Program-made: the position numbers and the translations under genes
Notes under the pieces: model-generated
Told to the model about the DNA's origin: nothing
What the model saw: only the letters and a program-made list of their open reading frames with translations
Database searches by the model: none
Source: Leptospiraceae bacterium
GTDB lineage: Bacteria > Spirochaetota > Leptospiria > Leptospirales > Leptospiraceae
Assembly (NCBI GenBank): GCA_024233865.1
Contig: JACKPA010000005.1
Span: 124,001 to 188,000, forward strand
Reading direction: 5' to 3'
DNA: 64,000 bases
In this document: positions 44,466 through 54,386 of the stretch, piece by piece
Layout: the number at the start of each line of letters is the position of its first letter
How positions within the stretch are numbered: the first letter of the stretch is position 1

Positions 44466-46058
44466 TTAAACTAAAACTAGATCATCCTTTTTTTCTTGTT
44501 TTTTAAGTTTTTCTTTTTCTTCTTTCATTTTTTTGAGAACCCAATTTGAGCGTAATTCTCTTATTTTGAGATGAATGAGTTCGGTTAAAATATCAACTTG
44601 CTTTTTTTTGGCGGGATCGGTGACTTTAGACTTTATGTATTGCTTAATCGAAAAAAATTGATTTGCCTTGATTTTGGGAGATAAATTTCCAAATAAGGTT
44701 CGAACAATTTTCACTTGGTTTTCATTTAATAGACCTTTTACATCGTTTTTAATACAAAAATCTACAAACTCACTCAAAGGTTCTTTTAGTAAAGATTCAT
44801 CATAATCAGAGCGAATTAAATAATAAACCAAATAGATTTCATCCATTTTTACGGATAAAGTTTCGGAAATCTTTTTAAATAGCAATTTTTGTCTATCTTC
44901 AATTCTTGTGGGATATTTTTGAACTTCCCGTAGCAGCAGAAAGACTAACATAACATTTTTTTCTTGGATCATTGGAAAATCCGATTTTAACTTCCAAGTC
45001 AGCTGAATAATTTCTTCTTTAACGTTTAAAGTATTTTTTGAATGTTTTATTATATTTCGAAGTTCGAATAGTAATATGTCTACTATATATGGATAATCCA
45101 ATTTTACAAAAATTTTGGGAGGAGGTTCGGAATTGGGAGGAGTATCTTCCTCCTTGTAACTCAAGCTTTTAATATAAGACACTTTTACAATTTCCGCACA
45201 AGACATCAAATTTTCGTTTGTCAGCTTTAGGGTAGAACTTTTATAACGAAGTAAAAAGTCAAAATAATCTTTAAGGCTTGTATTTTTCATTATCAATTTC
45301 CGATCTTCAAGCTGAAGATTTCTTTTGAGCACTGCCGGTTTTAGCGTTATATAACCGGCTCGGACTTCTCTCAGATCAGTAATGATTTTAATAAATTTAT
45401 TTATCCTTTTTTCTAATTCATCGTTGCTTATTTCTTCTTCTTCAATTTCTTGTTCTTCCGGTTTTGCTTCGGCTGCAAAAGAATTAGATAATTTCACCAG
45501 AATTTTTCCAGCAAAGGTAACAGTCTGTATATAAGCTCCAACAAGTCGTATTCGTTCTATTAATTTAGTAATGGAATTTTCTTTTTTTATCCAATCAGCA
45601 CACCTTGCAATCTGCTCTTCTTCGGTTTTCGTAAAAAATGATGTTCCTGGATATAAAAAAGAAGTTAGTCTCAAAAACGTAATATTTTCTTGTGCATCTT
45701 TTGGCTTTATTTTTGCATCGGAGTATTCTTGACCGTTGTGTAGAAAATTTATCTCCGAAGGATATCTGGTTATTCGGTGAAAATCCTCCTCATCCCATAT
45801 TCTTTTTAAAAGTGAGTGGATAATAGCATTAAAAGCAATAGGTCGAATTTTGTTTTGATTGGGAGGTGGGAAAAAATTGTTTAAGTCTTTTTGCTTTTCT
45901 ACAAATATCTTTTTGGTTTCTTGCTGTATTGTATTAGCAAAATCAGTTTCTAATTCAAAATTTATATATAATTTTAATAATTTGTTGATTGCAGAAAAAT
46001 CAATCACGGAAAAATCAATTTCTTTATCTAGTTTTTCGAGTAATTTTTGGCTTTGCAT
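44466..46058 (-). CDS. Conserved hypothetical cytoplasmic protein
   Basis: 530 residues, no signal peptide or membrane segment, largely helical with an acidic linker (EEQEIEEEEISNDELEKR, about 205-222) and a Lys/Glu-rich tail. I do not recognise a family. It lies between recN (convergent) and pheT (same strand, 150 bases upstream). The only solid statement is that it is a full-length coding sequence with codon use like its neighbours. Confidence 0.75.
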   Translation of the reverse strand: MQSQKLLEKLDKEIDFSVIDFSAINKLLKLYINFELETDFANTIQQETKKIFVEKQKDLNNFFPPPNQNKIRPIAFNAIIHSLLKRIWDEEDFHRITRYPSEINFLHNGQEYSDAKIKPKDAQENITFLRLTSFLYPGTSFFTKTEEEQIARCADWIKKENSITKLIERIRLVGAYIQTVTFAGKILVKLSNSFAAEAKPEEQEIEEEEISNDELEKRINKFIKIITDLREVRAGYITLKPAVLKRNLQLEDRKLIMKNTSLKDYFDFLLRYKSSTLKLTNENLMSCAEIVKVSYIKSLSYKEEDTPPNSEPPPKIFVKLDYPYIVDILLFELRNIIKHSKNTLNVKEEIIQLTWKLKSDFPMIQEKNVMLVFLLLREVQKYPTRIEDRQKLLFKKISETLSVKMDEIYLVYYLIRSDYDESLLKEPLSEFVDFCIKNDVKGLLNENQVKIVRTLFGNLSPKIKANQFFSIKQYIKSKVTDPAKKKQVDILTELIHLKIRELRSNWVLKKMKEEKEKLKKQEKKDDLVLV

Positions 46059-46211
46059 GGTAGCTTTCTCATAGTTTCAATATAATATTTCTCTCAAAAA
46101 CAGAAATACAATTTCATTTTAACCTTGTTATAATAAAAACTTTAGTGGAATCCCATACTTTTGGCAATTCATTTTTTTGAATACTTTAAAAAGTCAAATT
46201 TAATTTGAATT

Positions 46212-48596
46212 TTATCTCAAATGAAATCCGTTTTCTTTTGCTAATTGAAGAGTTGTATCCACAATCTCTTGAATTTTTTCAGAGCTAAAGGTTTGGTTGT
46301 ATGTTAGTAATTCGATTCTGTATGTTACGGATTTATTGGATTCTCCAATACTCTTATCTTGGTATATGGAGGAAACGATCATATCATTAATTTCCGGTAT
46401 TTGGGCTTGTTTAATAATTTGAACAAATTCCTCCGTTCCTTTGTTTTTGTCCATAAGAAGTGATATATCAATTCTATCTTGTGGAAATTGAGAAGGTATT
46501 TTAAAATTAAATTTCTGCTGATTTAATTCGTAGATTTCCAATAGATTAAAGAAATTAATTTTTCCTTGTATAACCCTTTTTTTAACACCATAATTATCCG
46601 CGTATTTTGGGTGAGCATAACCTAATTCTACAAGGATTTTATCATTTTCTATAATTTCAACCGAGCACTTGGGATGAAAATATTCTTTTGTTTCATTTTG
46701 TAATTTGAATGTATGAATATTTAGGTTTTTTAAGAGATTCTCCATATATGTTCTGGCTATAATAAAATCATCTTCCAAAATATTTTGTTCCTGAGTTTTC
46801 TTTGGATTTACAATTGCAAAACCAAACCAACGCTTTTCTTCCGGTAACTCACTCGTGTTTTTATGGTACGTTCTTGCATATTCAAAAATTTTAATAGTTT
46901 CAAATCTATCTATATTGGTATAAATATTTTTTAACAAAGAAGGATAAACTGAATTCCTTAGGTATTTATATTCTTCTGGCATGGTATTGGAGATAGATAC
47001 AATTTGATCGGTTTTTTCTTCAAATTGTGTATCAATATAGGAAGCAAAAGAATAGTTATAAACTTCATTAAAAAAAAGAGTATCTGTAAAAAAATGTTTT
47101 AATTTTCTCTCCAATTCTCTCGCTTTACTTAAAGGTGCAGGATTTACTTCCGAAACCAAAGGAATAAATGGAATTGTGCCAAAACCAATAGACCTTCCCA
47201 CTTCTTCAACTATATCTTCGGGTACAGTAACGTCATAATTGTGTCTGTAATTTGGAACTGTAACGTGTAAGTCATCACCTTCGACCTTTAGAGTAAAACC
47301 CAGTCGTTCCAATACATTTTGTATGTTTGATTTCCCATATTTCTTTCCAAGTTTTTTATTGATAAACGAAAATGTTGTAGGTATTACAACTTTTTTATTT
47401 TCATTATGATTGTATCCTGTCACCTTTTTTGCGATTAAGTTTTGGCAGCCGTTAGAAACCAAAAGATTCAAAACCCTTTTTATAACCGGTATAGCAGTAC
47501 TTGCTTCTAAACCCTTTTCATACCTTATGGACGCTTCAGACCGGATACCGGTTTTTCGTATGCTTTTTCGAATATCTTCCCTTTTGAAAATGGCTGATTC
47601 TAAAATTAAATTTTTTGTTTGGTCACTGACTGCAGTTGAGCTTCCCCCCATAACCCCGGCTATGGCAACAGGCTCTTCTAAATTACGAATAATCAAAACA
47701 TCCGGAGATAATTCAAAAGTTGTATCGTCTAACAACTGGATTTTTTCACCTGTTTTTCCAAAATCTACGGAAATCTTAATTTTTTCCAATGTGTCTTTAT
47801 CAAAAAAGTGAGTGGGTTGTCCGAGTTCTAACATAGAATAATTGGATACATCTACAATATTGTTTATGGAACGAACGCCACATTTTTCTAATCGGGATTT
47901 CATTTTAATAATAGATGGCAAAATGGTAACATTGTCAATTTCACAGGCAAAATAAGAATGAGCGTTTTGATTCCGGATGACTTCCACATTTGTATCTTTT
48001 TGAAATTCAAAATCCGTTTCAAAAGGATTAAAACGAATTGGAATAGAGAGTTGGGAAGCAAGTTCTCTGGCAAAGCCAAAATGGCTCCATAAATCTGGTC
48101 GATGTGTTATAGATTTGTTATCAATGGTTAAAATTTTATCATTTAAGCCCAAAAGAGTAGAAATGGATTCACCAATTGTAGCATTTGTAGGAAGTCGTAA
48201 GACTTCAAAGTGGTTTTCCGATATACCAATTTCTTTTTCGGAAACAAACATGCCTGCACTCATGATTCCTTTTATTTCCGTTTGTTTTATCGTTTTTTCA
48301 GGAAGGGAAGAGCCTGGTAAAGCCAAAGCAACTTTTTCGCCTTTTTGAACCGTATTATCACCGGAAACAACCTGAAACTCATTTTTTCCATCGGTAACCC
48401 TGCATAAGGTAATACCAAGTTCCGGTTTTTTTACGCTTTCCAATATTAGTACGGTAATTACAGTTTTTAAAAAGGGTTTATAGTCTTCTATTTCGTCTAA
48501 TTCACATATAGATAAACCAATTATTTCTTCAATTTTTGAAATTTGAGAAACATCTATATTTATAAAATCTCCGAGCCAATCGAGTGATAATTTCAA
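46212..48596 (-). CDS. pheT: Phenylalanine-tRNA ligase beta subunit
   Basis: 794 residues, the bacterial PheT length. It starts at a TTG (48596), MKLSLDWLGDFINI, with AGGA upstream; the family start MKxSxxWL supports this choice. In order: the EMAP-type tRNA-binding domain (about 40-150), B3/B4 editing domain, B5 (KKLGKKYGKSNIQNVLERLGF), the catalytic-like core, and the C-terminal anticodon-binding FDX-ACB domain (FPQDRIDISLLMDKNKGTEE). It forms an alpha2-beta2 enzyme with PheS, which is not in the window. Confidence 0.96.
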   Translation of the reverse strand: MKLSLDWLGDFINIDVSQISKIEEIIGLSICELDEIEDYKPFLKTVITVLILESVKKPELGITLCRVTDGKNEFQVVSGDNTVQKGEKVALALPGSSLPEKTIKQTEIKGIMSAGMFVSEKEIGISENHFEVLRLPTNATIGESISTLLGLNDKILTIDNKSITHRPDLWSHFGFARELASQLSIPIRFNPFETDFEFQKDTNVEVIRNQNAHSYFACEIDNVTILPSIIKMKSRLEKCGVRSINNIVDVSNYSMLELGQPTHFFDKDTLEKIKISVDFGKTGEKIQLLDDTTFELSPDVLIIRNLEEPVAIAGVMGGSSTAVSDQTKNLILESAIFKREDIRKSIRKTGIRSEASIRYEKGLEASTAIPVIKRVLNLLVSNGCQNLIAKKVTGYNHNENKKVVIPTTFSFINKKLGKKYGKSNIQNVLERLGFTLKVEGDDLHVTVPNYRHNYDVTVPEDIVEEVGRSIGFGTIPFIPLVSEVNPAPLSKARELERKLKHFFTDTLFFNEVYNYSFASYIDTQFEEKTDQIVSISNTMPEEYKYLRNSVYPSLLKNIYTNIDRFETIKIFEYARTYHKNTSELPEEKRWFGFAIVNPKKTQEQNILEDDFIIARTYMENLLKNLNIHTFKLQNETKEYFHPKCSVEIIENDKILVELGYAHPKYADNYGVKKRVIQGKINFFNLLEIYELNQQKFNFKIPSQFPQDRIDISLLMDKNKGTEEFVQIIKQAQIPEINDMIVSSIYQDKSIGESNKSVTYRIELLTYNQTFSSEKIQEIVDTTLQLAKENGFHLR

Positions 48597-48966
48597 GCTA
48601 AAAATCCTTTATTATGATTCATTTCCACTTAATTCCAAATTAAAAAAAAGGGGAATTGAGTCATCAATTTCCTCATAGTTGCACAAAGTTTTCTTGCTTT
48701 TATTGAGATAAATGCTTTAGGATTTTTTCCAACCCAGGCTAACTCATAGAACAGGCTTTCAAATCATTTCGAAAATGGAAACCTCTTTAAAGCTATCTTG
48801 TTCTAATTTCTCAGCTAGTGTAGACAAATATTTTTTAAATTCAACCCTGTTTCCTTTTTTAAAAGTATGCTTATAAGGTTGATGTTAGTGGTAGCAAGCA
48901 TTTTCTTGGTTTTTCAACGGGTTCAAGTGAGAATACAGAGACAGTTAAGGATATATTATCTTTTCA
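48597..48966. other. Gene-free gap upstream of pheT
   Basis: 370 AT-rich bases between pheT and the methyltransferase fragment. TGCTTTAGGATTTTTTCC (48712-48729) is shared word for word with the gap before recN (near 42437). No gene, promoter or strong hairpin recognised. Confidence 0.4.
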
Positions 48967-49251
48967 TTAGAGGGACGTCCAACCCGCTTTTCTTAAACAA
49001 GTTAAAACAAACTCAGTATTCTTCTCACGCTGCATAAAATAAATTGCACCACCTTTGTTTGTTAGATCATAAGCGGAATGGCAGACATCAGCCATCATAT
49101 CCCAGTATTCTTTTTCTTCCATATTATCATTATGGAACGCATAGTCTTTCTGCTGATTAAAAGGTGGATCCAAAAAAGTTAAATCTACTTTGGACAACAT
49201 TTTGTCTTTTAATGCATTTAAACAATTATCGTTATAAATTTCATACTTCAT
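48967..49251 (-). pseudogene. N-terminal fragment of a DNA methyltransferase
   Basis: 94 residues: MKYEIYNDNCLNALKDKM, VDLTFLDPPFNQQKDYAFHN (motif IV DPPF) and YDLTNKGGAIYFMQREKN, as at the start of N4-cytosine/N6-adenine methyltransferases of the D-L-DPPF type. It stops at LTCLRKAGWTSL, about a third of the way through the fold, with no downstream continuation in any frame, so it is a truncated remnant. It follows the Uma2 gene on the same strand. Confidence 0.75.
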
Positions 49252-49305
49252 AAACTATCTTTCCCATATTCACCTTAAGGCATAACTCTTCTCCCGAAAA
49301 TTGGT

Positions 49306-49869
49306 TTAAAACTCCACCTTATCATAAATTTCATCCAAATCCAAATTATATTCGATTGTCTCTATGAGAAACAATTTACCTTCCTGTGACTCGGTTAGTT
49401 TCCAATAACCATTTTCTCTTCTAAACTTTTCAACTTTTCGATTCGAGGTTGAAATGAGAATATACTCTTCTAAAGAAGGCAGGCTTCTATAAAGCTGAAA
49501 TTTTTTTCCTCTATCATAGCTTTCCGTTGAATCAGACAAAACTTCTATGATTATATGAGGATTTAGTAAAGTATCGGTTTGTTTGTCCAAAAATTCTGAT
49601 TTTCCGCATACGATTGTGATATCAGGATATGTATACAAGCCTGTTTCCGAAACTTTTACTCTCATATCGGATGGATAAACCCTACAAGGTTTTTTCTTTA
49701 AAAAAAGACTTATCTCCCGTATAAGGTTGGTAACTATCAAATTATGCATTTCTTTTGCTCCAGCCATTGCAAAAACTTCTCCGGCATAGTATTCGCTTTT
49801 GAATTCTGCTTTTCTCTCCATTGCAAGATAGTCTTGTTCCGTATAAAGTTTATGTGCAAGATTCACCAT
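49306..49869 (-). CDS. Uma2-family endonuclease (DUF820)
   Basis: 187 residues, the family size. ERKAEFKSEYYAGEVFAMAGA, HNLIVTNLIREIS, YPSDMRVKV, YPDITIVCG and NPHIIIEVLSDSTESYDRGKK are the Uma2 hallmarks, with a PD-(D/E)XK-like active site (PDI ... IEVL). These proteins are common in gene-rich mobile or expanded families of unknown purpose. It sits 94 bases after the methyltransferase of the restriction-modification pair. Confidence 0.92.
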   Translation of the reverse strand: MVNLAHKLYTEQDYLAMERKAEFKSEYYAGEVFAMAGAKEMHNLIVTNLIREISLFLKKKPCRVYPSDMRVKVSETGLYTYPDITIVCGKSEFLDKQTDTLLNPHIIIEVLSDSTESYDRGKKFQLYRSLPSLEEYILISTSNRKVEKFRRENGYWKLTESQEGKLFLIETIEYNLDLDEIYDKVEF

Positions 49870-49963
49870 AATTACCTGAGATTTTTGGGATTATCCCAAA
49901 CCAGTTCCTTTAAGTGTATTATGTACTCCATAGTCAGCCTAAGACATAAAGTTGTCAACTTTT

Positions 49964-50800
49964 TTAACAAAACAATTCCAACTGTTTCTTGGAAGGTAAT
50001 TCTTCCATGTAATTGGAAATAAACAATTCTTTTCCATTTTGATCAGAGTTTTTCGTCACATTTCTCATTCCATATTTTAAATTCCAAGCTATGATATTTG
50101 TAAATCCAAACAAGTTTTTTATATACTCCGAATCATCATACGTTATGAGCCATTTGTGCTTACAATTTTTCATTGTATTTGCGAATCTCTCGTGATCAAA
50201 ACCTTTGTGAAGATTTCCGTTTTTTCCATAAAGAGCTGACTTTTTTGCTGAATAATAAGGCGGATCCAAAAATAGAAATACCTCTTTGCCTTTGGCATTT
50301 ACCAACTTTTCATAATCAAGGTTGGTAATGGTTATATCGCAAAGAATATTTTTCAATTTTAGTAATCTTTCTATAGAAGAATTTGTGAACCTGTCTTTAA
50401 ATGCCAATTCTGAGTAGCCACCGGCTTCACTAGTTCCGGAAAATGTGATACGATTGTAAACAAAAAATGCACTTGCAATTTCAATATCATTAAACCTTTG
50501 AATGTTCTCGTTTAAGAATTTATGTAATTCTTTTCCATTAGGAAATTGTGTCCTCCATTCCAGAACTTTCTTAATGACGGAATCCAAATCTTTTTGGCAC
50601 ATATTCCAAAATGTGTAAAGTTGAAAGTATAGGTCATTGATCCAATATTTTCGATTGGGATACTTTTGTTTTAGGTATATAAATACACTCCCCCCCCCAA
50701 CAAACGGTTCTCTAAATTCTTGAAATTCAGGAATTAAGCTTGAAATCAAATCAATCGCTCTACTTTTTCCTCCCGGATACCGTAATGGACTTTTAATCAT
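49964..50800 (-). CDS. DNA adenine methyltransferase, Dam/D12 class
   Basis: 278 residues. SPLRYPGGKSRAIDLI is the AdoMet-binding motif I region of D12-class enzymes; EPFVGGGSVF follows; FLFLDPPYYSAKK is the catalytic motif IV. It methylates adenine N6 in a short DNA site that cannot be read from the sequence. Its ATG directly follows the TAA of the upstream gene with no base between, so it is co-translated with the putative restriction enzyme. Confidence 0.93.
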   Translation of the reverse strand: MIKSPLRYPGGKSRAIDLISSLIPEFQEFREPFVGGGSVFIYLKQKYPNRKYWINDLYFQLYTFWNMCQKDLDSVIKKVLEWRTQFPNGKELHKFLNENIQRFNDIEIASAFFVYNRITFSGTSEAGGYSELAFKDRFTNSSIERLLKLKNILCDITITNLDYEKLVNAKGKEVFLFLDPPYYSAKKSALYGKNGNLHKGFDHERFANTMKNCKHKWLITYDDSEYIKNLFGFTNIIAWNLKYGMRNVTKNSDQNGKELFISNYMEELPSKKQLELFC

Positions 50801-51895
50801 TTAAATAGCCCTCCCAATACGGATCGTAAAATTATTTTCATTGGCTTCTTTAAAAAGATTTGCAATCAGAGATTGTTGTTTTGAGGTTAAAGAATTTTTT
50901 TTAATAAAATCTTGTAAATTACCAGAATCGGATTGAATTGAAGTTTTTAGATTTGAAGAAGTCAGATTTAGTATTGATTGGCATTTTATTTTTTTACCAT
51001 CGAGTTCTACTTCTTTTAAATTGCTAAATAGTATTATTTTTAACAATCCATCTTTAATATCATTTACACTTGGAAGAGAAGAGTCTTTGCTATGTTTTGA
51101 TTCTACTAAATAAAGAGTATTATTTTTTATTTCAAGTTCATCTATTGTTAAAAAATACTTTCCACCTAAATAATTTGTGATTGTAAGCTTAGATTTTGTT
51201 TGTGTTTTTAAGAATTCTTTTGGCTGGTTTGTTCGTATTTCTCTTGATTGAGCTTCCTTAGATTTTTTGCGAGAAGCATCCATAAAAAAATTCAAGTCTT
51301 GTACTATTTGTTTTTGGAGATTTTCTAACCCTTTGCTTGAGTGTAATTTTACATTAAGATTAGTTTCAATTTGTGAATATGAATGTTTAACTTTGTCTAA
51401 TAAATTGTATAAATTTTCTTTAACTTCTTTTATATTCCAATGTAAAGCGGAGCTGTGATAGTTTTTAATTTCATTAATTTTAGTTTTAATATATTCATTG
51501 TTAAAACATTGGTTTGTAATCTTATTGTTTCTGGTTTTGTGTTTTTCTGCTTTATCATAATACGCAAGAATTACATAAACATCGAGTAAACTCATTAATG
51601 AAATGGTATCCCATTGGATAAAATCCCTATCTCCTTCAAAACCTTCATCTTTTACTATTGGGATAATCGTTATTTTCTTTGCAAAATTTAAAGTATTGTA
51701 AACTCGCTCGTAAGGGTAAGAGCGTGTTCTTTTTGGAGAAACCCATTTACTAATTGCATAGGTACTTGTTCCTTCATTTAAAACAAAACTGGCAGGTAAT
51801 TCATTAATATCAAAATTTTTTAAATTAAAGGTTTTTAATTCATCTTTTACATGGATTTTATATTCAATTCCAGTAATTTTTGCGGTTATTTCCAT
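50801..51895 (-). CDS. Putative type II restriction endonuclease paired with the Dam-class methylase
   Basis: 364 residues with no family name I can give. The block FLTIDELEIKNNTLYLVESKHSKD has the D-x(n)-E-x-K pattern of a PD-(D/E)XK nuclease (DELEI ... VESKH). A helical N-terminal half precedes it. Its stop abuts the methyltransferase start, the usual arrangement of a restriction-modification pair. The nuclease role is inferred from the motif and the position. Confidence 0.7.
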   Translation of the reverse strand: MEITAKITGIEYKIHVKDELKTFNLKNFDINELPASFVLNEGTSTYAISKWVSPKRTRSYPYERVYNTLNFAKKITIIPIVKDEGFEGDRDFIQWDTISLMSLLDVYVILAYYDKAEKHKTRNNKITNQCFNNEYIKTKINEIKNYHSSALHWNIKEVKENLYNLLDKVKHSYSQIETNLNVKLHSSKGLENLQKQIVQDLNFFMDASRKKSKEAQSREIRTNQPKEFLKTQTKSKLTITNYLGGKYFLTIDELEIKNNTLYLVESKHSKDSSLPSVNDIKDGLLKIILFSNLKEVELDGKKIKCQSILNLTSSNLKTSIQSDSGNLQDFIKKNSLTSKQQSLIANLFKEANENNFTIRIGRAI

Positions 51896-52046
51896 TAAGA
51901 TATAATTTTAAAATTATTAACTTTTTGACAATGAAATAATTCAAGTTTTTTCCAGATTTGGTGATTCTTTCGTAACCATTTTCCACATGGAAAGTATTTT
52001 TCTAACATCTTCCTGGGAAAAACCTCTCAGTTCAAAATCAATTCTC

Positions 52047-53333
52047 TCAAAAATCCATTTTAAATTGTATATTTGCAAAGTATAAATCTCCTTTTCCTTC
52101 TTTTTTTCGTGAACCGCTGATGTTAAAAACTAAAAAGGGTCCGCTAATTTTCCATTTGATAATACCTATTCGATCCGTAAAAACCATTGTTTTTATATCT
52201 CCTAAACTCCACTGTTCATAAGGAGAACGAAACCGATTTTTTTCCGATTGAAAAAGTGAGGATACTTCAAATTTCCAGTCTTTATCCGGTCGAATGGAAA
52301 ACTTCATTTCCCCTAGTTCGTCTCGATTGGACCGTTTTTCATATCGTAATAAAAATTGTGTGGAAAGAAATTTATATTCATAAGAAACGCTAAGCGCCTT
52401 AGCAGATACATTCAAGCTATCATCATTTTTATTCAAATTGTAATAACCTCTTCCACCCAAACAAATTGCACCCCATTTTCCTTGTAAAAAAGCTACGTTT
52501 CCACCAAAAATTTTTTCCACATTTTCTTCTTTTTTATTTTCAAAATACTCCAATCTGTCAAAATGATACCTTGAGATTTTTCCATATTTTAAAATTGCTT
52601 GGGTATCATCCGTTATTCTATCCGGATTTATAAACAAATTTCCATTGTTTTCCTTTTGAACGGATAATACAAAGTCTAAGCCTTTGTCTGTCTTTGATAG
52701 ATTGAGGTTTGAATAACCATAGTTGTTTTCTTTTGTGCCAAAAATTTGGGTTTGAAGAGAATAGCGAAAGGTATTGGACCACTTTTTTGTTTTTGTTTTT
52801 TTAAGATTTATATTTAAAAAACCGACTTTAGATTCAGGACTATAGGCAACTCCGAATGTATCCTTAGGTGAAGATATGTAAAATCCAGGTTTTTTTTCAG
52901 ACAAACCTTTTCCAAAAAAAATTCCACCGGCCCATTTTTTAAAATAGAAACCGGTCCAAAGAGACCTTACTAGTGGTTGAGGAATTATACCATGATATGG
53001 ATTTTGAAAGGCAGAATAAAAATCAGCATCCTTTAGAACATAAAATCCTTGAATAGGTTTGTACCTGTGTCCCACAGAAAAGTAGAACAAATCATTTTTA
53101 AAATAAAAAGAACCTAAATACCTATCTCTTCTTTTTTCCCAAAAAGTCTCTGAATTTTTATATTGATAAGAAGCGAATAGGTTGTTTTTGATTTTATCAT
53201 TTGACTTAGAATATCTTGATTCAAAATATTCCGTTGTATTTCCAATCGTAATTTTTGAATCTTCTGCATGTAAATTCCTGAAAAAAAATGAAATACTGAG
53301 AAACAAATACAATACCCTAATGATTGCTTTCAT
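52047..53333 (-). CDS. Exported beta-rich protein, probable outer-membrane barrel
   Basis: 428 residues: a signal peptide (about 1-23, ending LHAEDS) and a body of alternating aromatic/polar strands (YLGSFYFKNDLFYFSVGHRY, RSLWTGFYFKKWAGGIFFGKG, FLLRYEKRS), ending in an aromatic residue (FANIQFKMDF), the signal of outer-membrane barrels. Family unknown. It overlaps the upstream gene by 17 bases. Confidence 0.7.
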   Translation of the reverse strand: MKAIIRVLYLFLSISFFFRNLHAEDSKITIGNTTEYFESRYSKSNDKIKNNLFASYQYKNSETFWEKRRDRYLGSFYFKNDLFYFSVGHRYKPIQGFYVLKDADFYSAFQNPYHGIIPQPLVRSLWTGFYFKKWAGGIFFGKGLSEKKPGFYISSPKDTFGVAYSPESKVGFLNINLKKTKTKKWSNTFRYSLQTQIFGTKENNYGYSNLNLSKTDKGLDFVLSVQKENNGNLFINPDRITDDTQAILKYGKISRYHFDRLEYFENKKEENVEKIFGGNVAFLQGKWGAICLGGRGYYNLNKNDDSLNVSAKALSVSYEYKFLSTQFLLRYEKRSNRDELGEMKFSIRPDKDWKFEVSSLFQSEKNRFRSPYEQWSLGDIKTMVFTDRIGIIKWKISGPFLVFNISGSRKKEGKGDLYFANIQFKMDF

Positions 53334-54261
53334 TTTTTTTCCTATTTTTAAGATATTGCAGGCGATTTAATTTTTTGACAATTTTGGAAGGAAGGGTAGC
53401 TTTTAGCTTCCAATAGAGGTCTTTGCTTTTGCTTGCTTTCGCTATCTGTATGCAAAGGCTAATAGGAATGTTTTCTCTAAGCAATTCATCAATTCCAAGA
53501 GGGTAAATAACGTATTTTCTTTTTGGTTTTTCCGGAATTGGTTTTGTTTGGTAAATTTTTTTCTTCTTATATGGTTTGAATATGGTGGGATTTGCTTCTT
53601 CTAAAAGATAGTCTTGGTAGAATTCATCCGTTTTCCCGCTGAAATAAATTGCTGTTCTATTAGTAGAACTTTCTACCAAACCACCAACACTCCATAGATC
53701 CAAATCTAAACTTATGGAAAAGCCACCTGTTAGTTCGGAACTTCCTGCATAAAAAGTTTTTCCCAATTCAAAACCTATTTTTAGAGTATCACCGGATAAA
53801 AAGTTGATTTGATAGTTTTTAGACCTTTTATCAAAGTTTTCTTGGTATTTCAGAAAAACTGATTTGTGTTTGTAGAGTTGTAACCTCGAAGCAATACTAT
53901 AAGATAATCTATTTTCCTTTTGAAAACCGATTAAAAAATCTAAGTATTTATAAGATAATCCGGTTAAAAATTTTGTTCCTACCTTTTTTTCTTGGAAATC
54001 TACGCCAAAATTACCAAAATTCTTTTTTGTTTGGTTGGAAAAAAGGTAAGTTGAAAAATAAAGCTTTAGGTACGGATTATCCTTTTTTTTCCAATGGGAA
54101 AGCCAGAAAGCGGATTCCATATTTAACCCGTTTTGGGGAAAGAATCCTGCAATACCAAAAGAAGGTTGTAAAAGGGCAGCATGTATCAAGAGAGAACTAC
54201 CAAATTGTTGTTGGGAGAAAACGGGACTAACAAAAATTAACATGAGCCATACTACCCTCAT
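53317..54261 (-). CDS. Exported protein with a helical C-terminal domain
   Basis: 314 residues. A signal peptide (MRVVWLMLIFVSPVFSQQ) is followed by beta-strand-like repeats (YLKLYFSTYLFSNQTKKNFG, FLIGFQKENRLSYSIASRL) and, after about residue 240, a basic helical region (YPLGIDELLRENIPISLCIQ ... LPSKIVKKLNRLQYLKNRKKN). The helical part is reminiscent of helix-hairpin-helix DNA-binding units but is not certain. It overlaps the next gene by 17 bases, so both are one operon; perhaps a barrel plus a periplasmic domain. Confidence 0.65.
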   Translation of the reverse strand: MRVVWLMLIFVSPVFSQQQFGSSLLIHAALLQPSFGIAGFFPQNGLNMESAFWLSHWKKKDNPYLKLYFSTYLFSNQTKKNFGNFGVDFQEKKVGTKFLTGLSYKYLDFLIGFQKENRLSYSIASRLQLYKHKSVFLKYQENFDKRSKNYQINFLSGDTLKIGFELGKTFYAGSSELTGGFSISLDLDLWSVGGLVESSTNRTAIYFSGKTDEFYQDYLLEEANPTIFKPYKKKKIYQTKPIPEKPKRKYVIYPLGIDELLRENIPISLCIQIAKASKSKDLYWKLKATLPSKIVKKLNRLQYLKNRKKNESNH

Positions 54262-54386
54262 ACTTATATTGGGTAATAAACTGAAAAGTTGGTACTGGTT
54301 TTCTCAAAAAAAGTTGTTCACGTTTGGACGGATATCGACACAAGAAAGAAAAAAACTAAAAAAAATTAAAAAAGGGGGGTGTGAAA

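Noticed and set aside
51941..52078. Short minus-strand frame (about 45 codons, containing DFELRGFSQEDVRKILSMWK)
   Set aside because: It overlaps the end of the barrel gene, starts at a TTG and has no clear ribosome binding site; too short to support, though the composition is protein-like.
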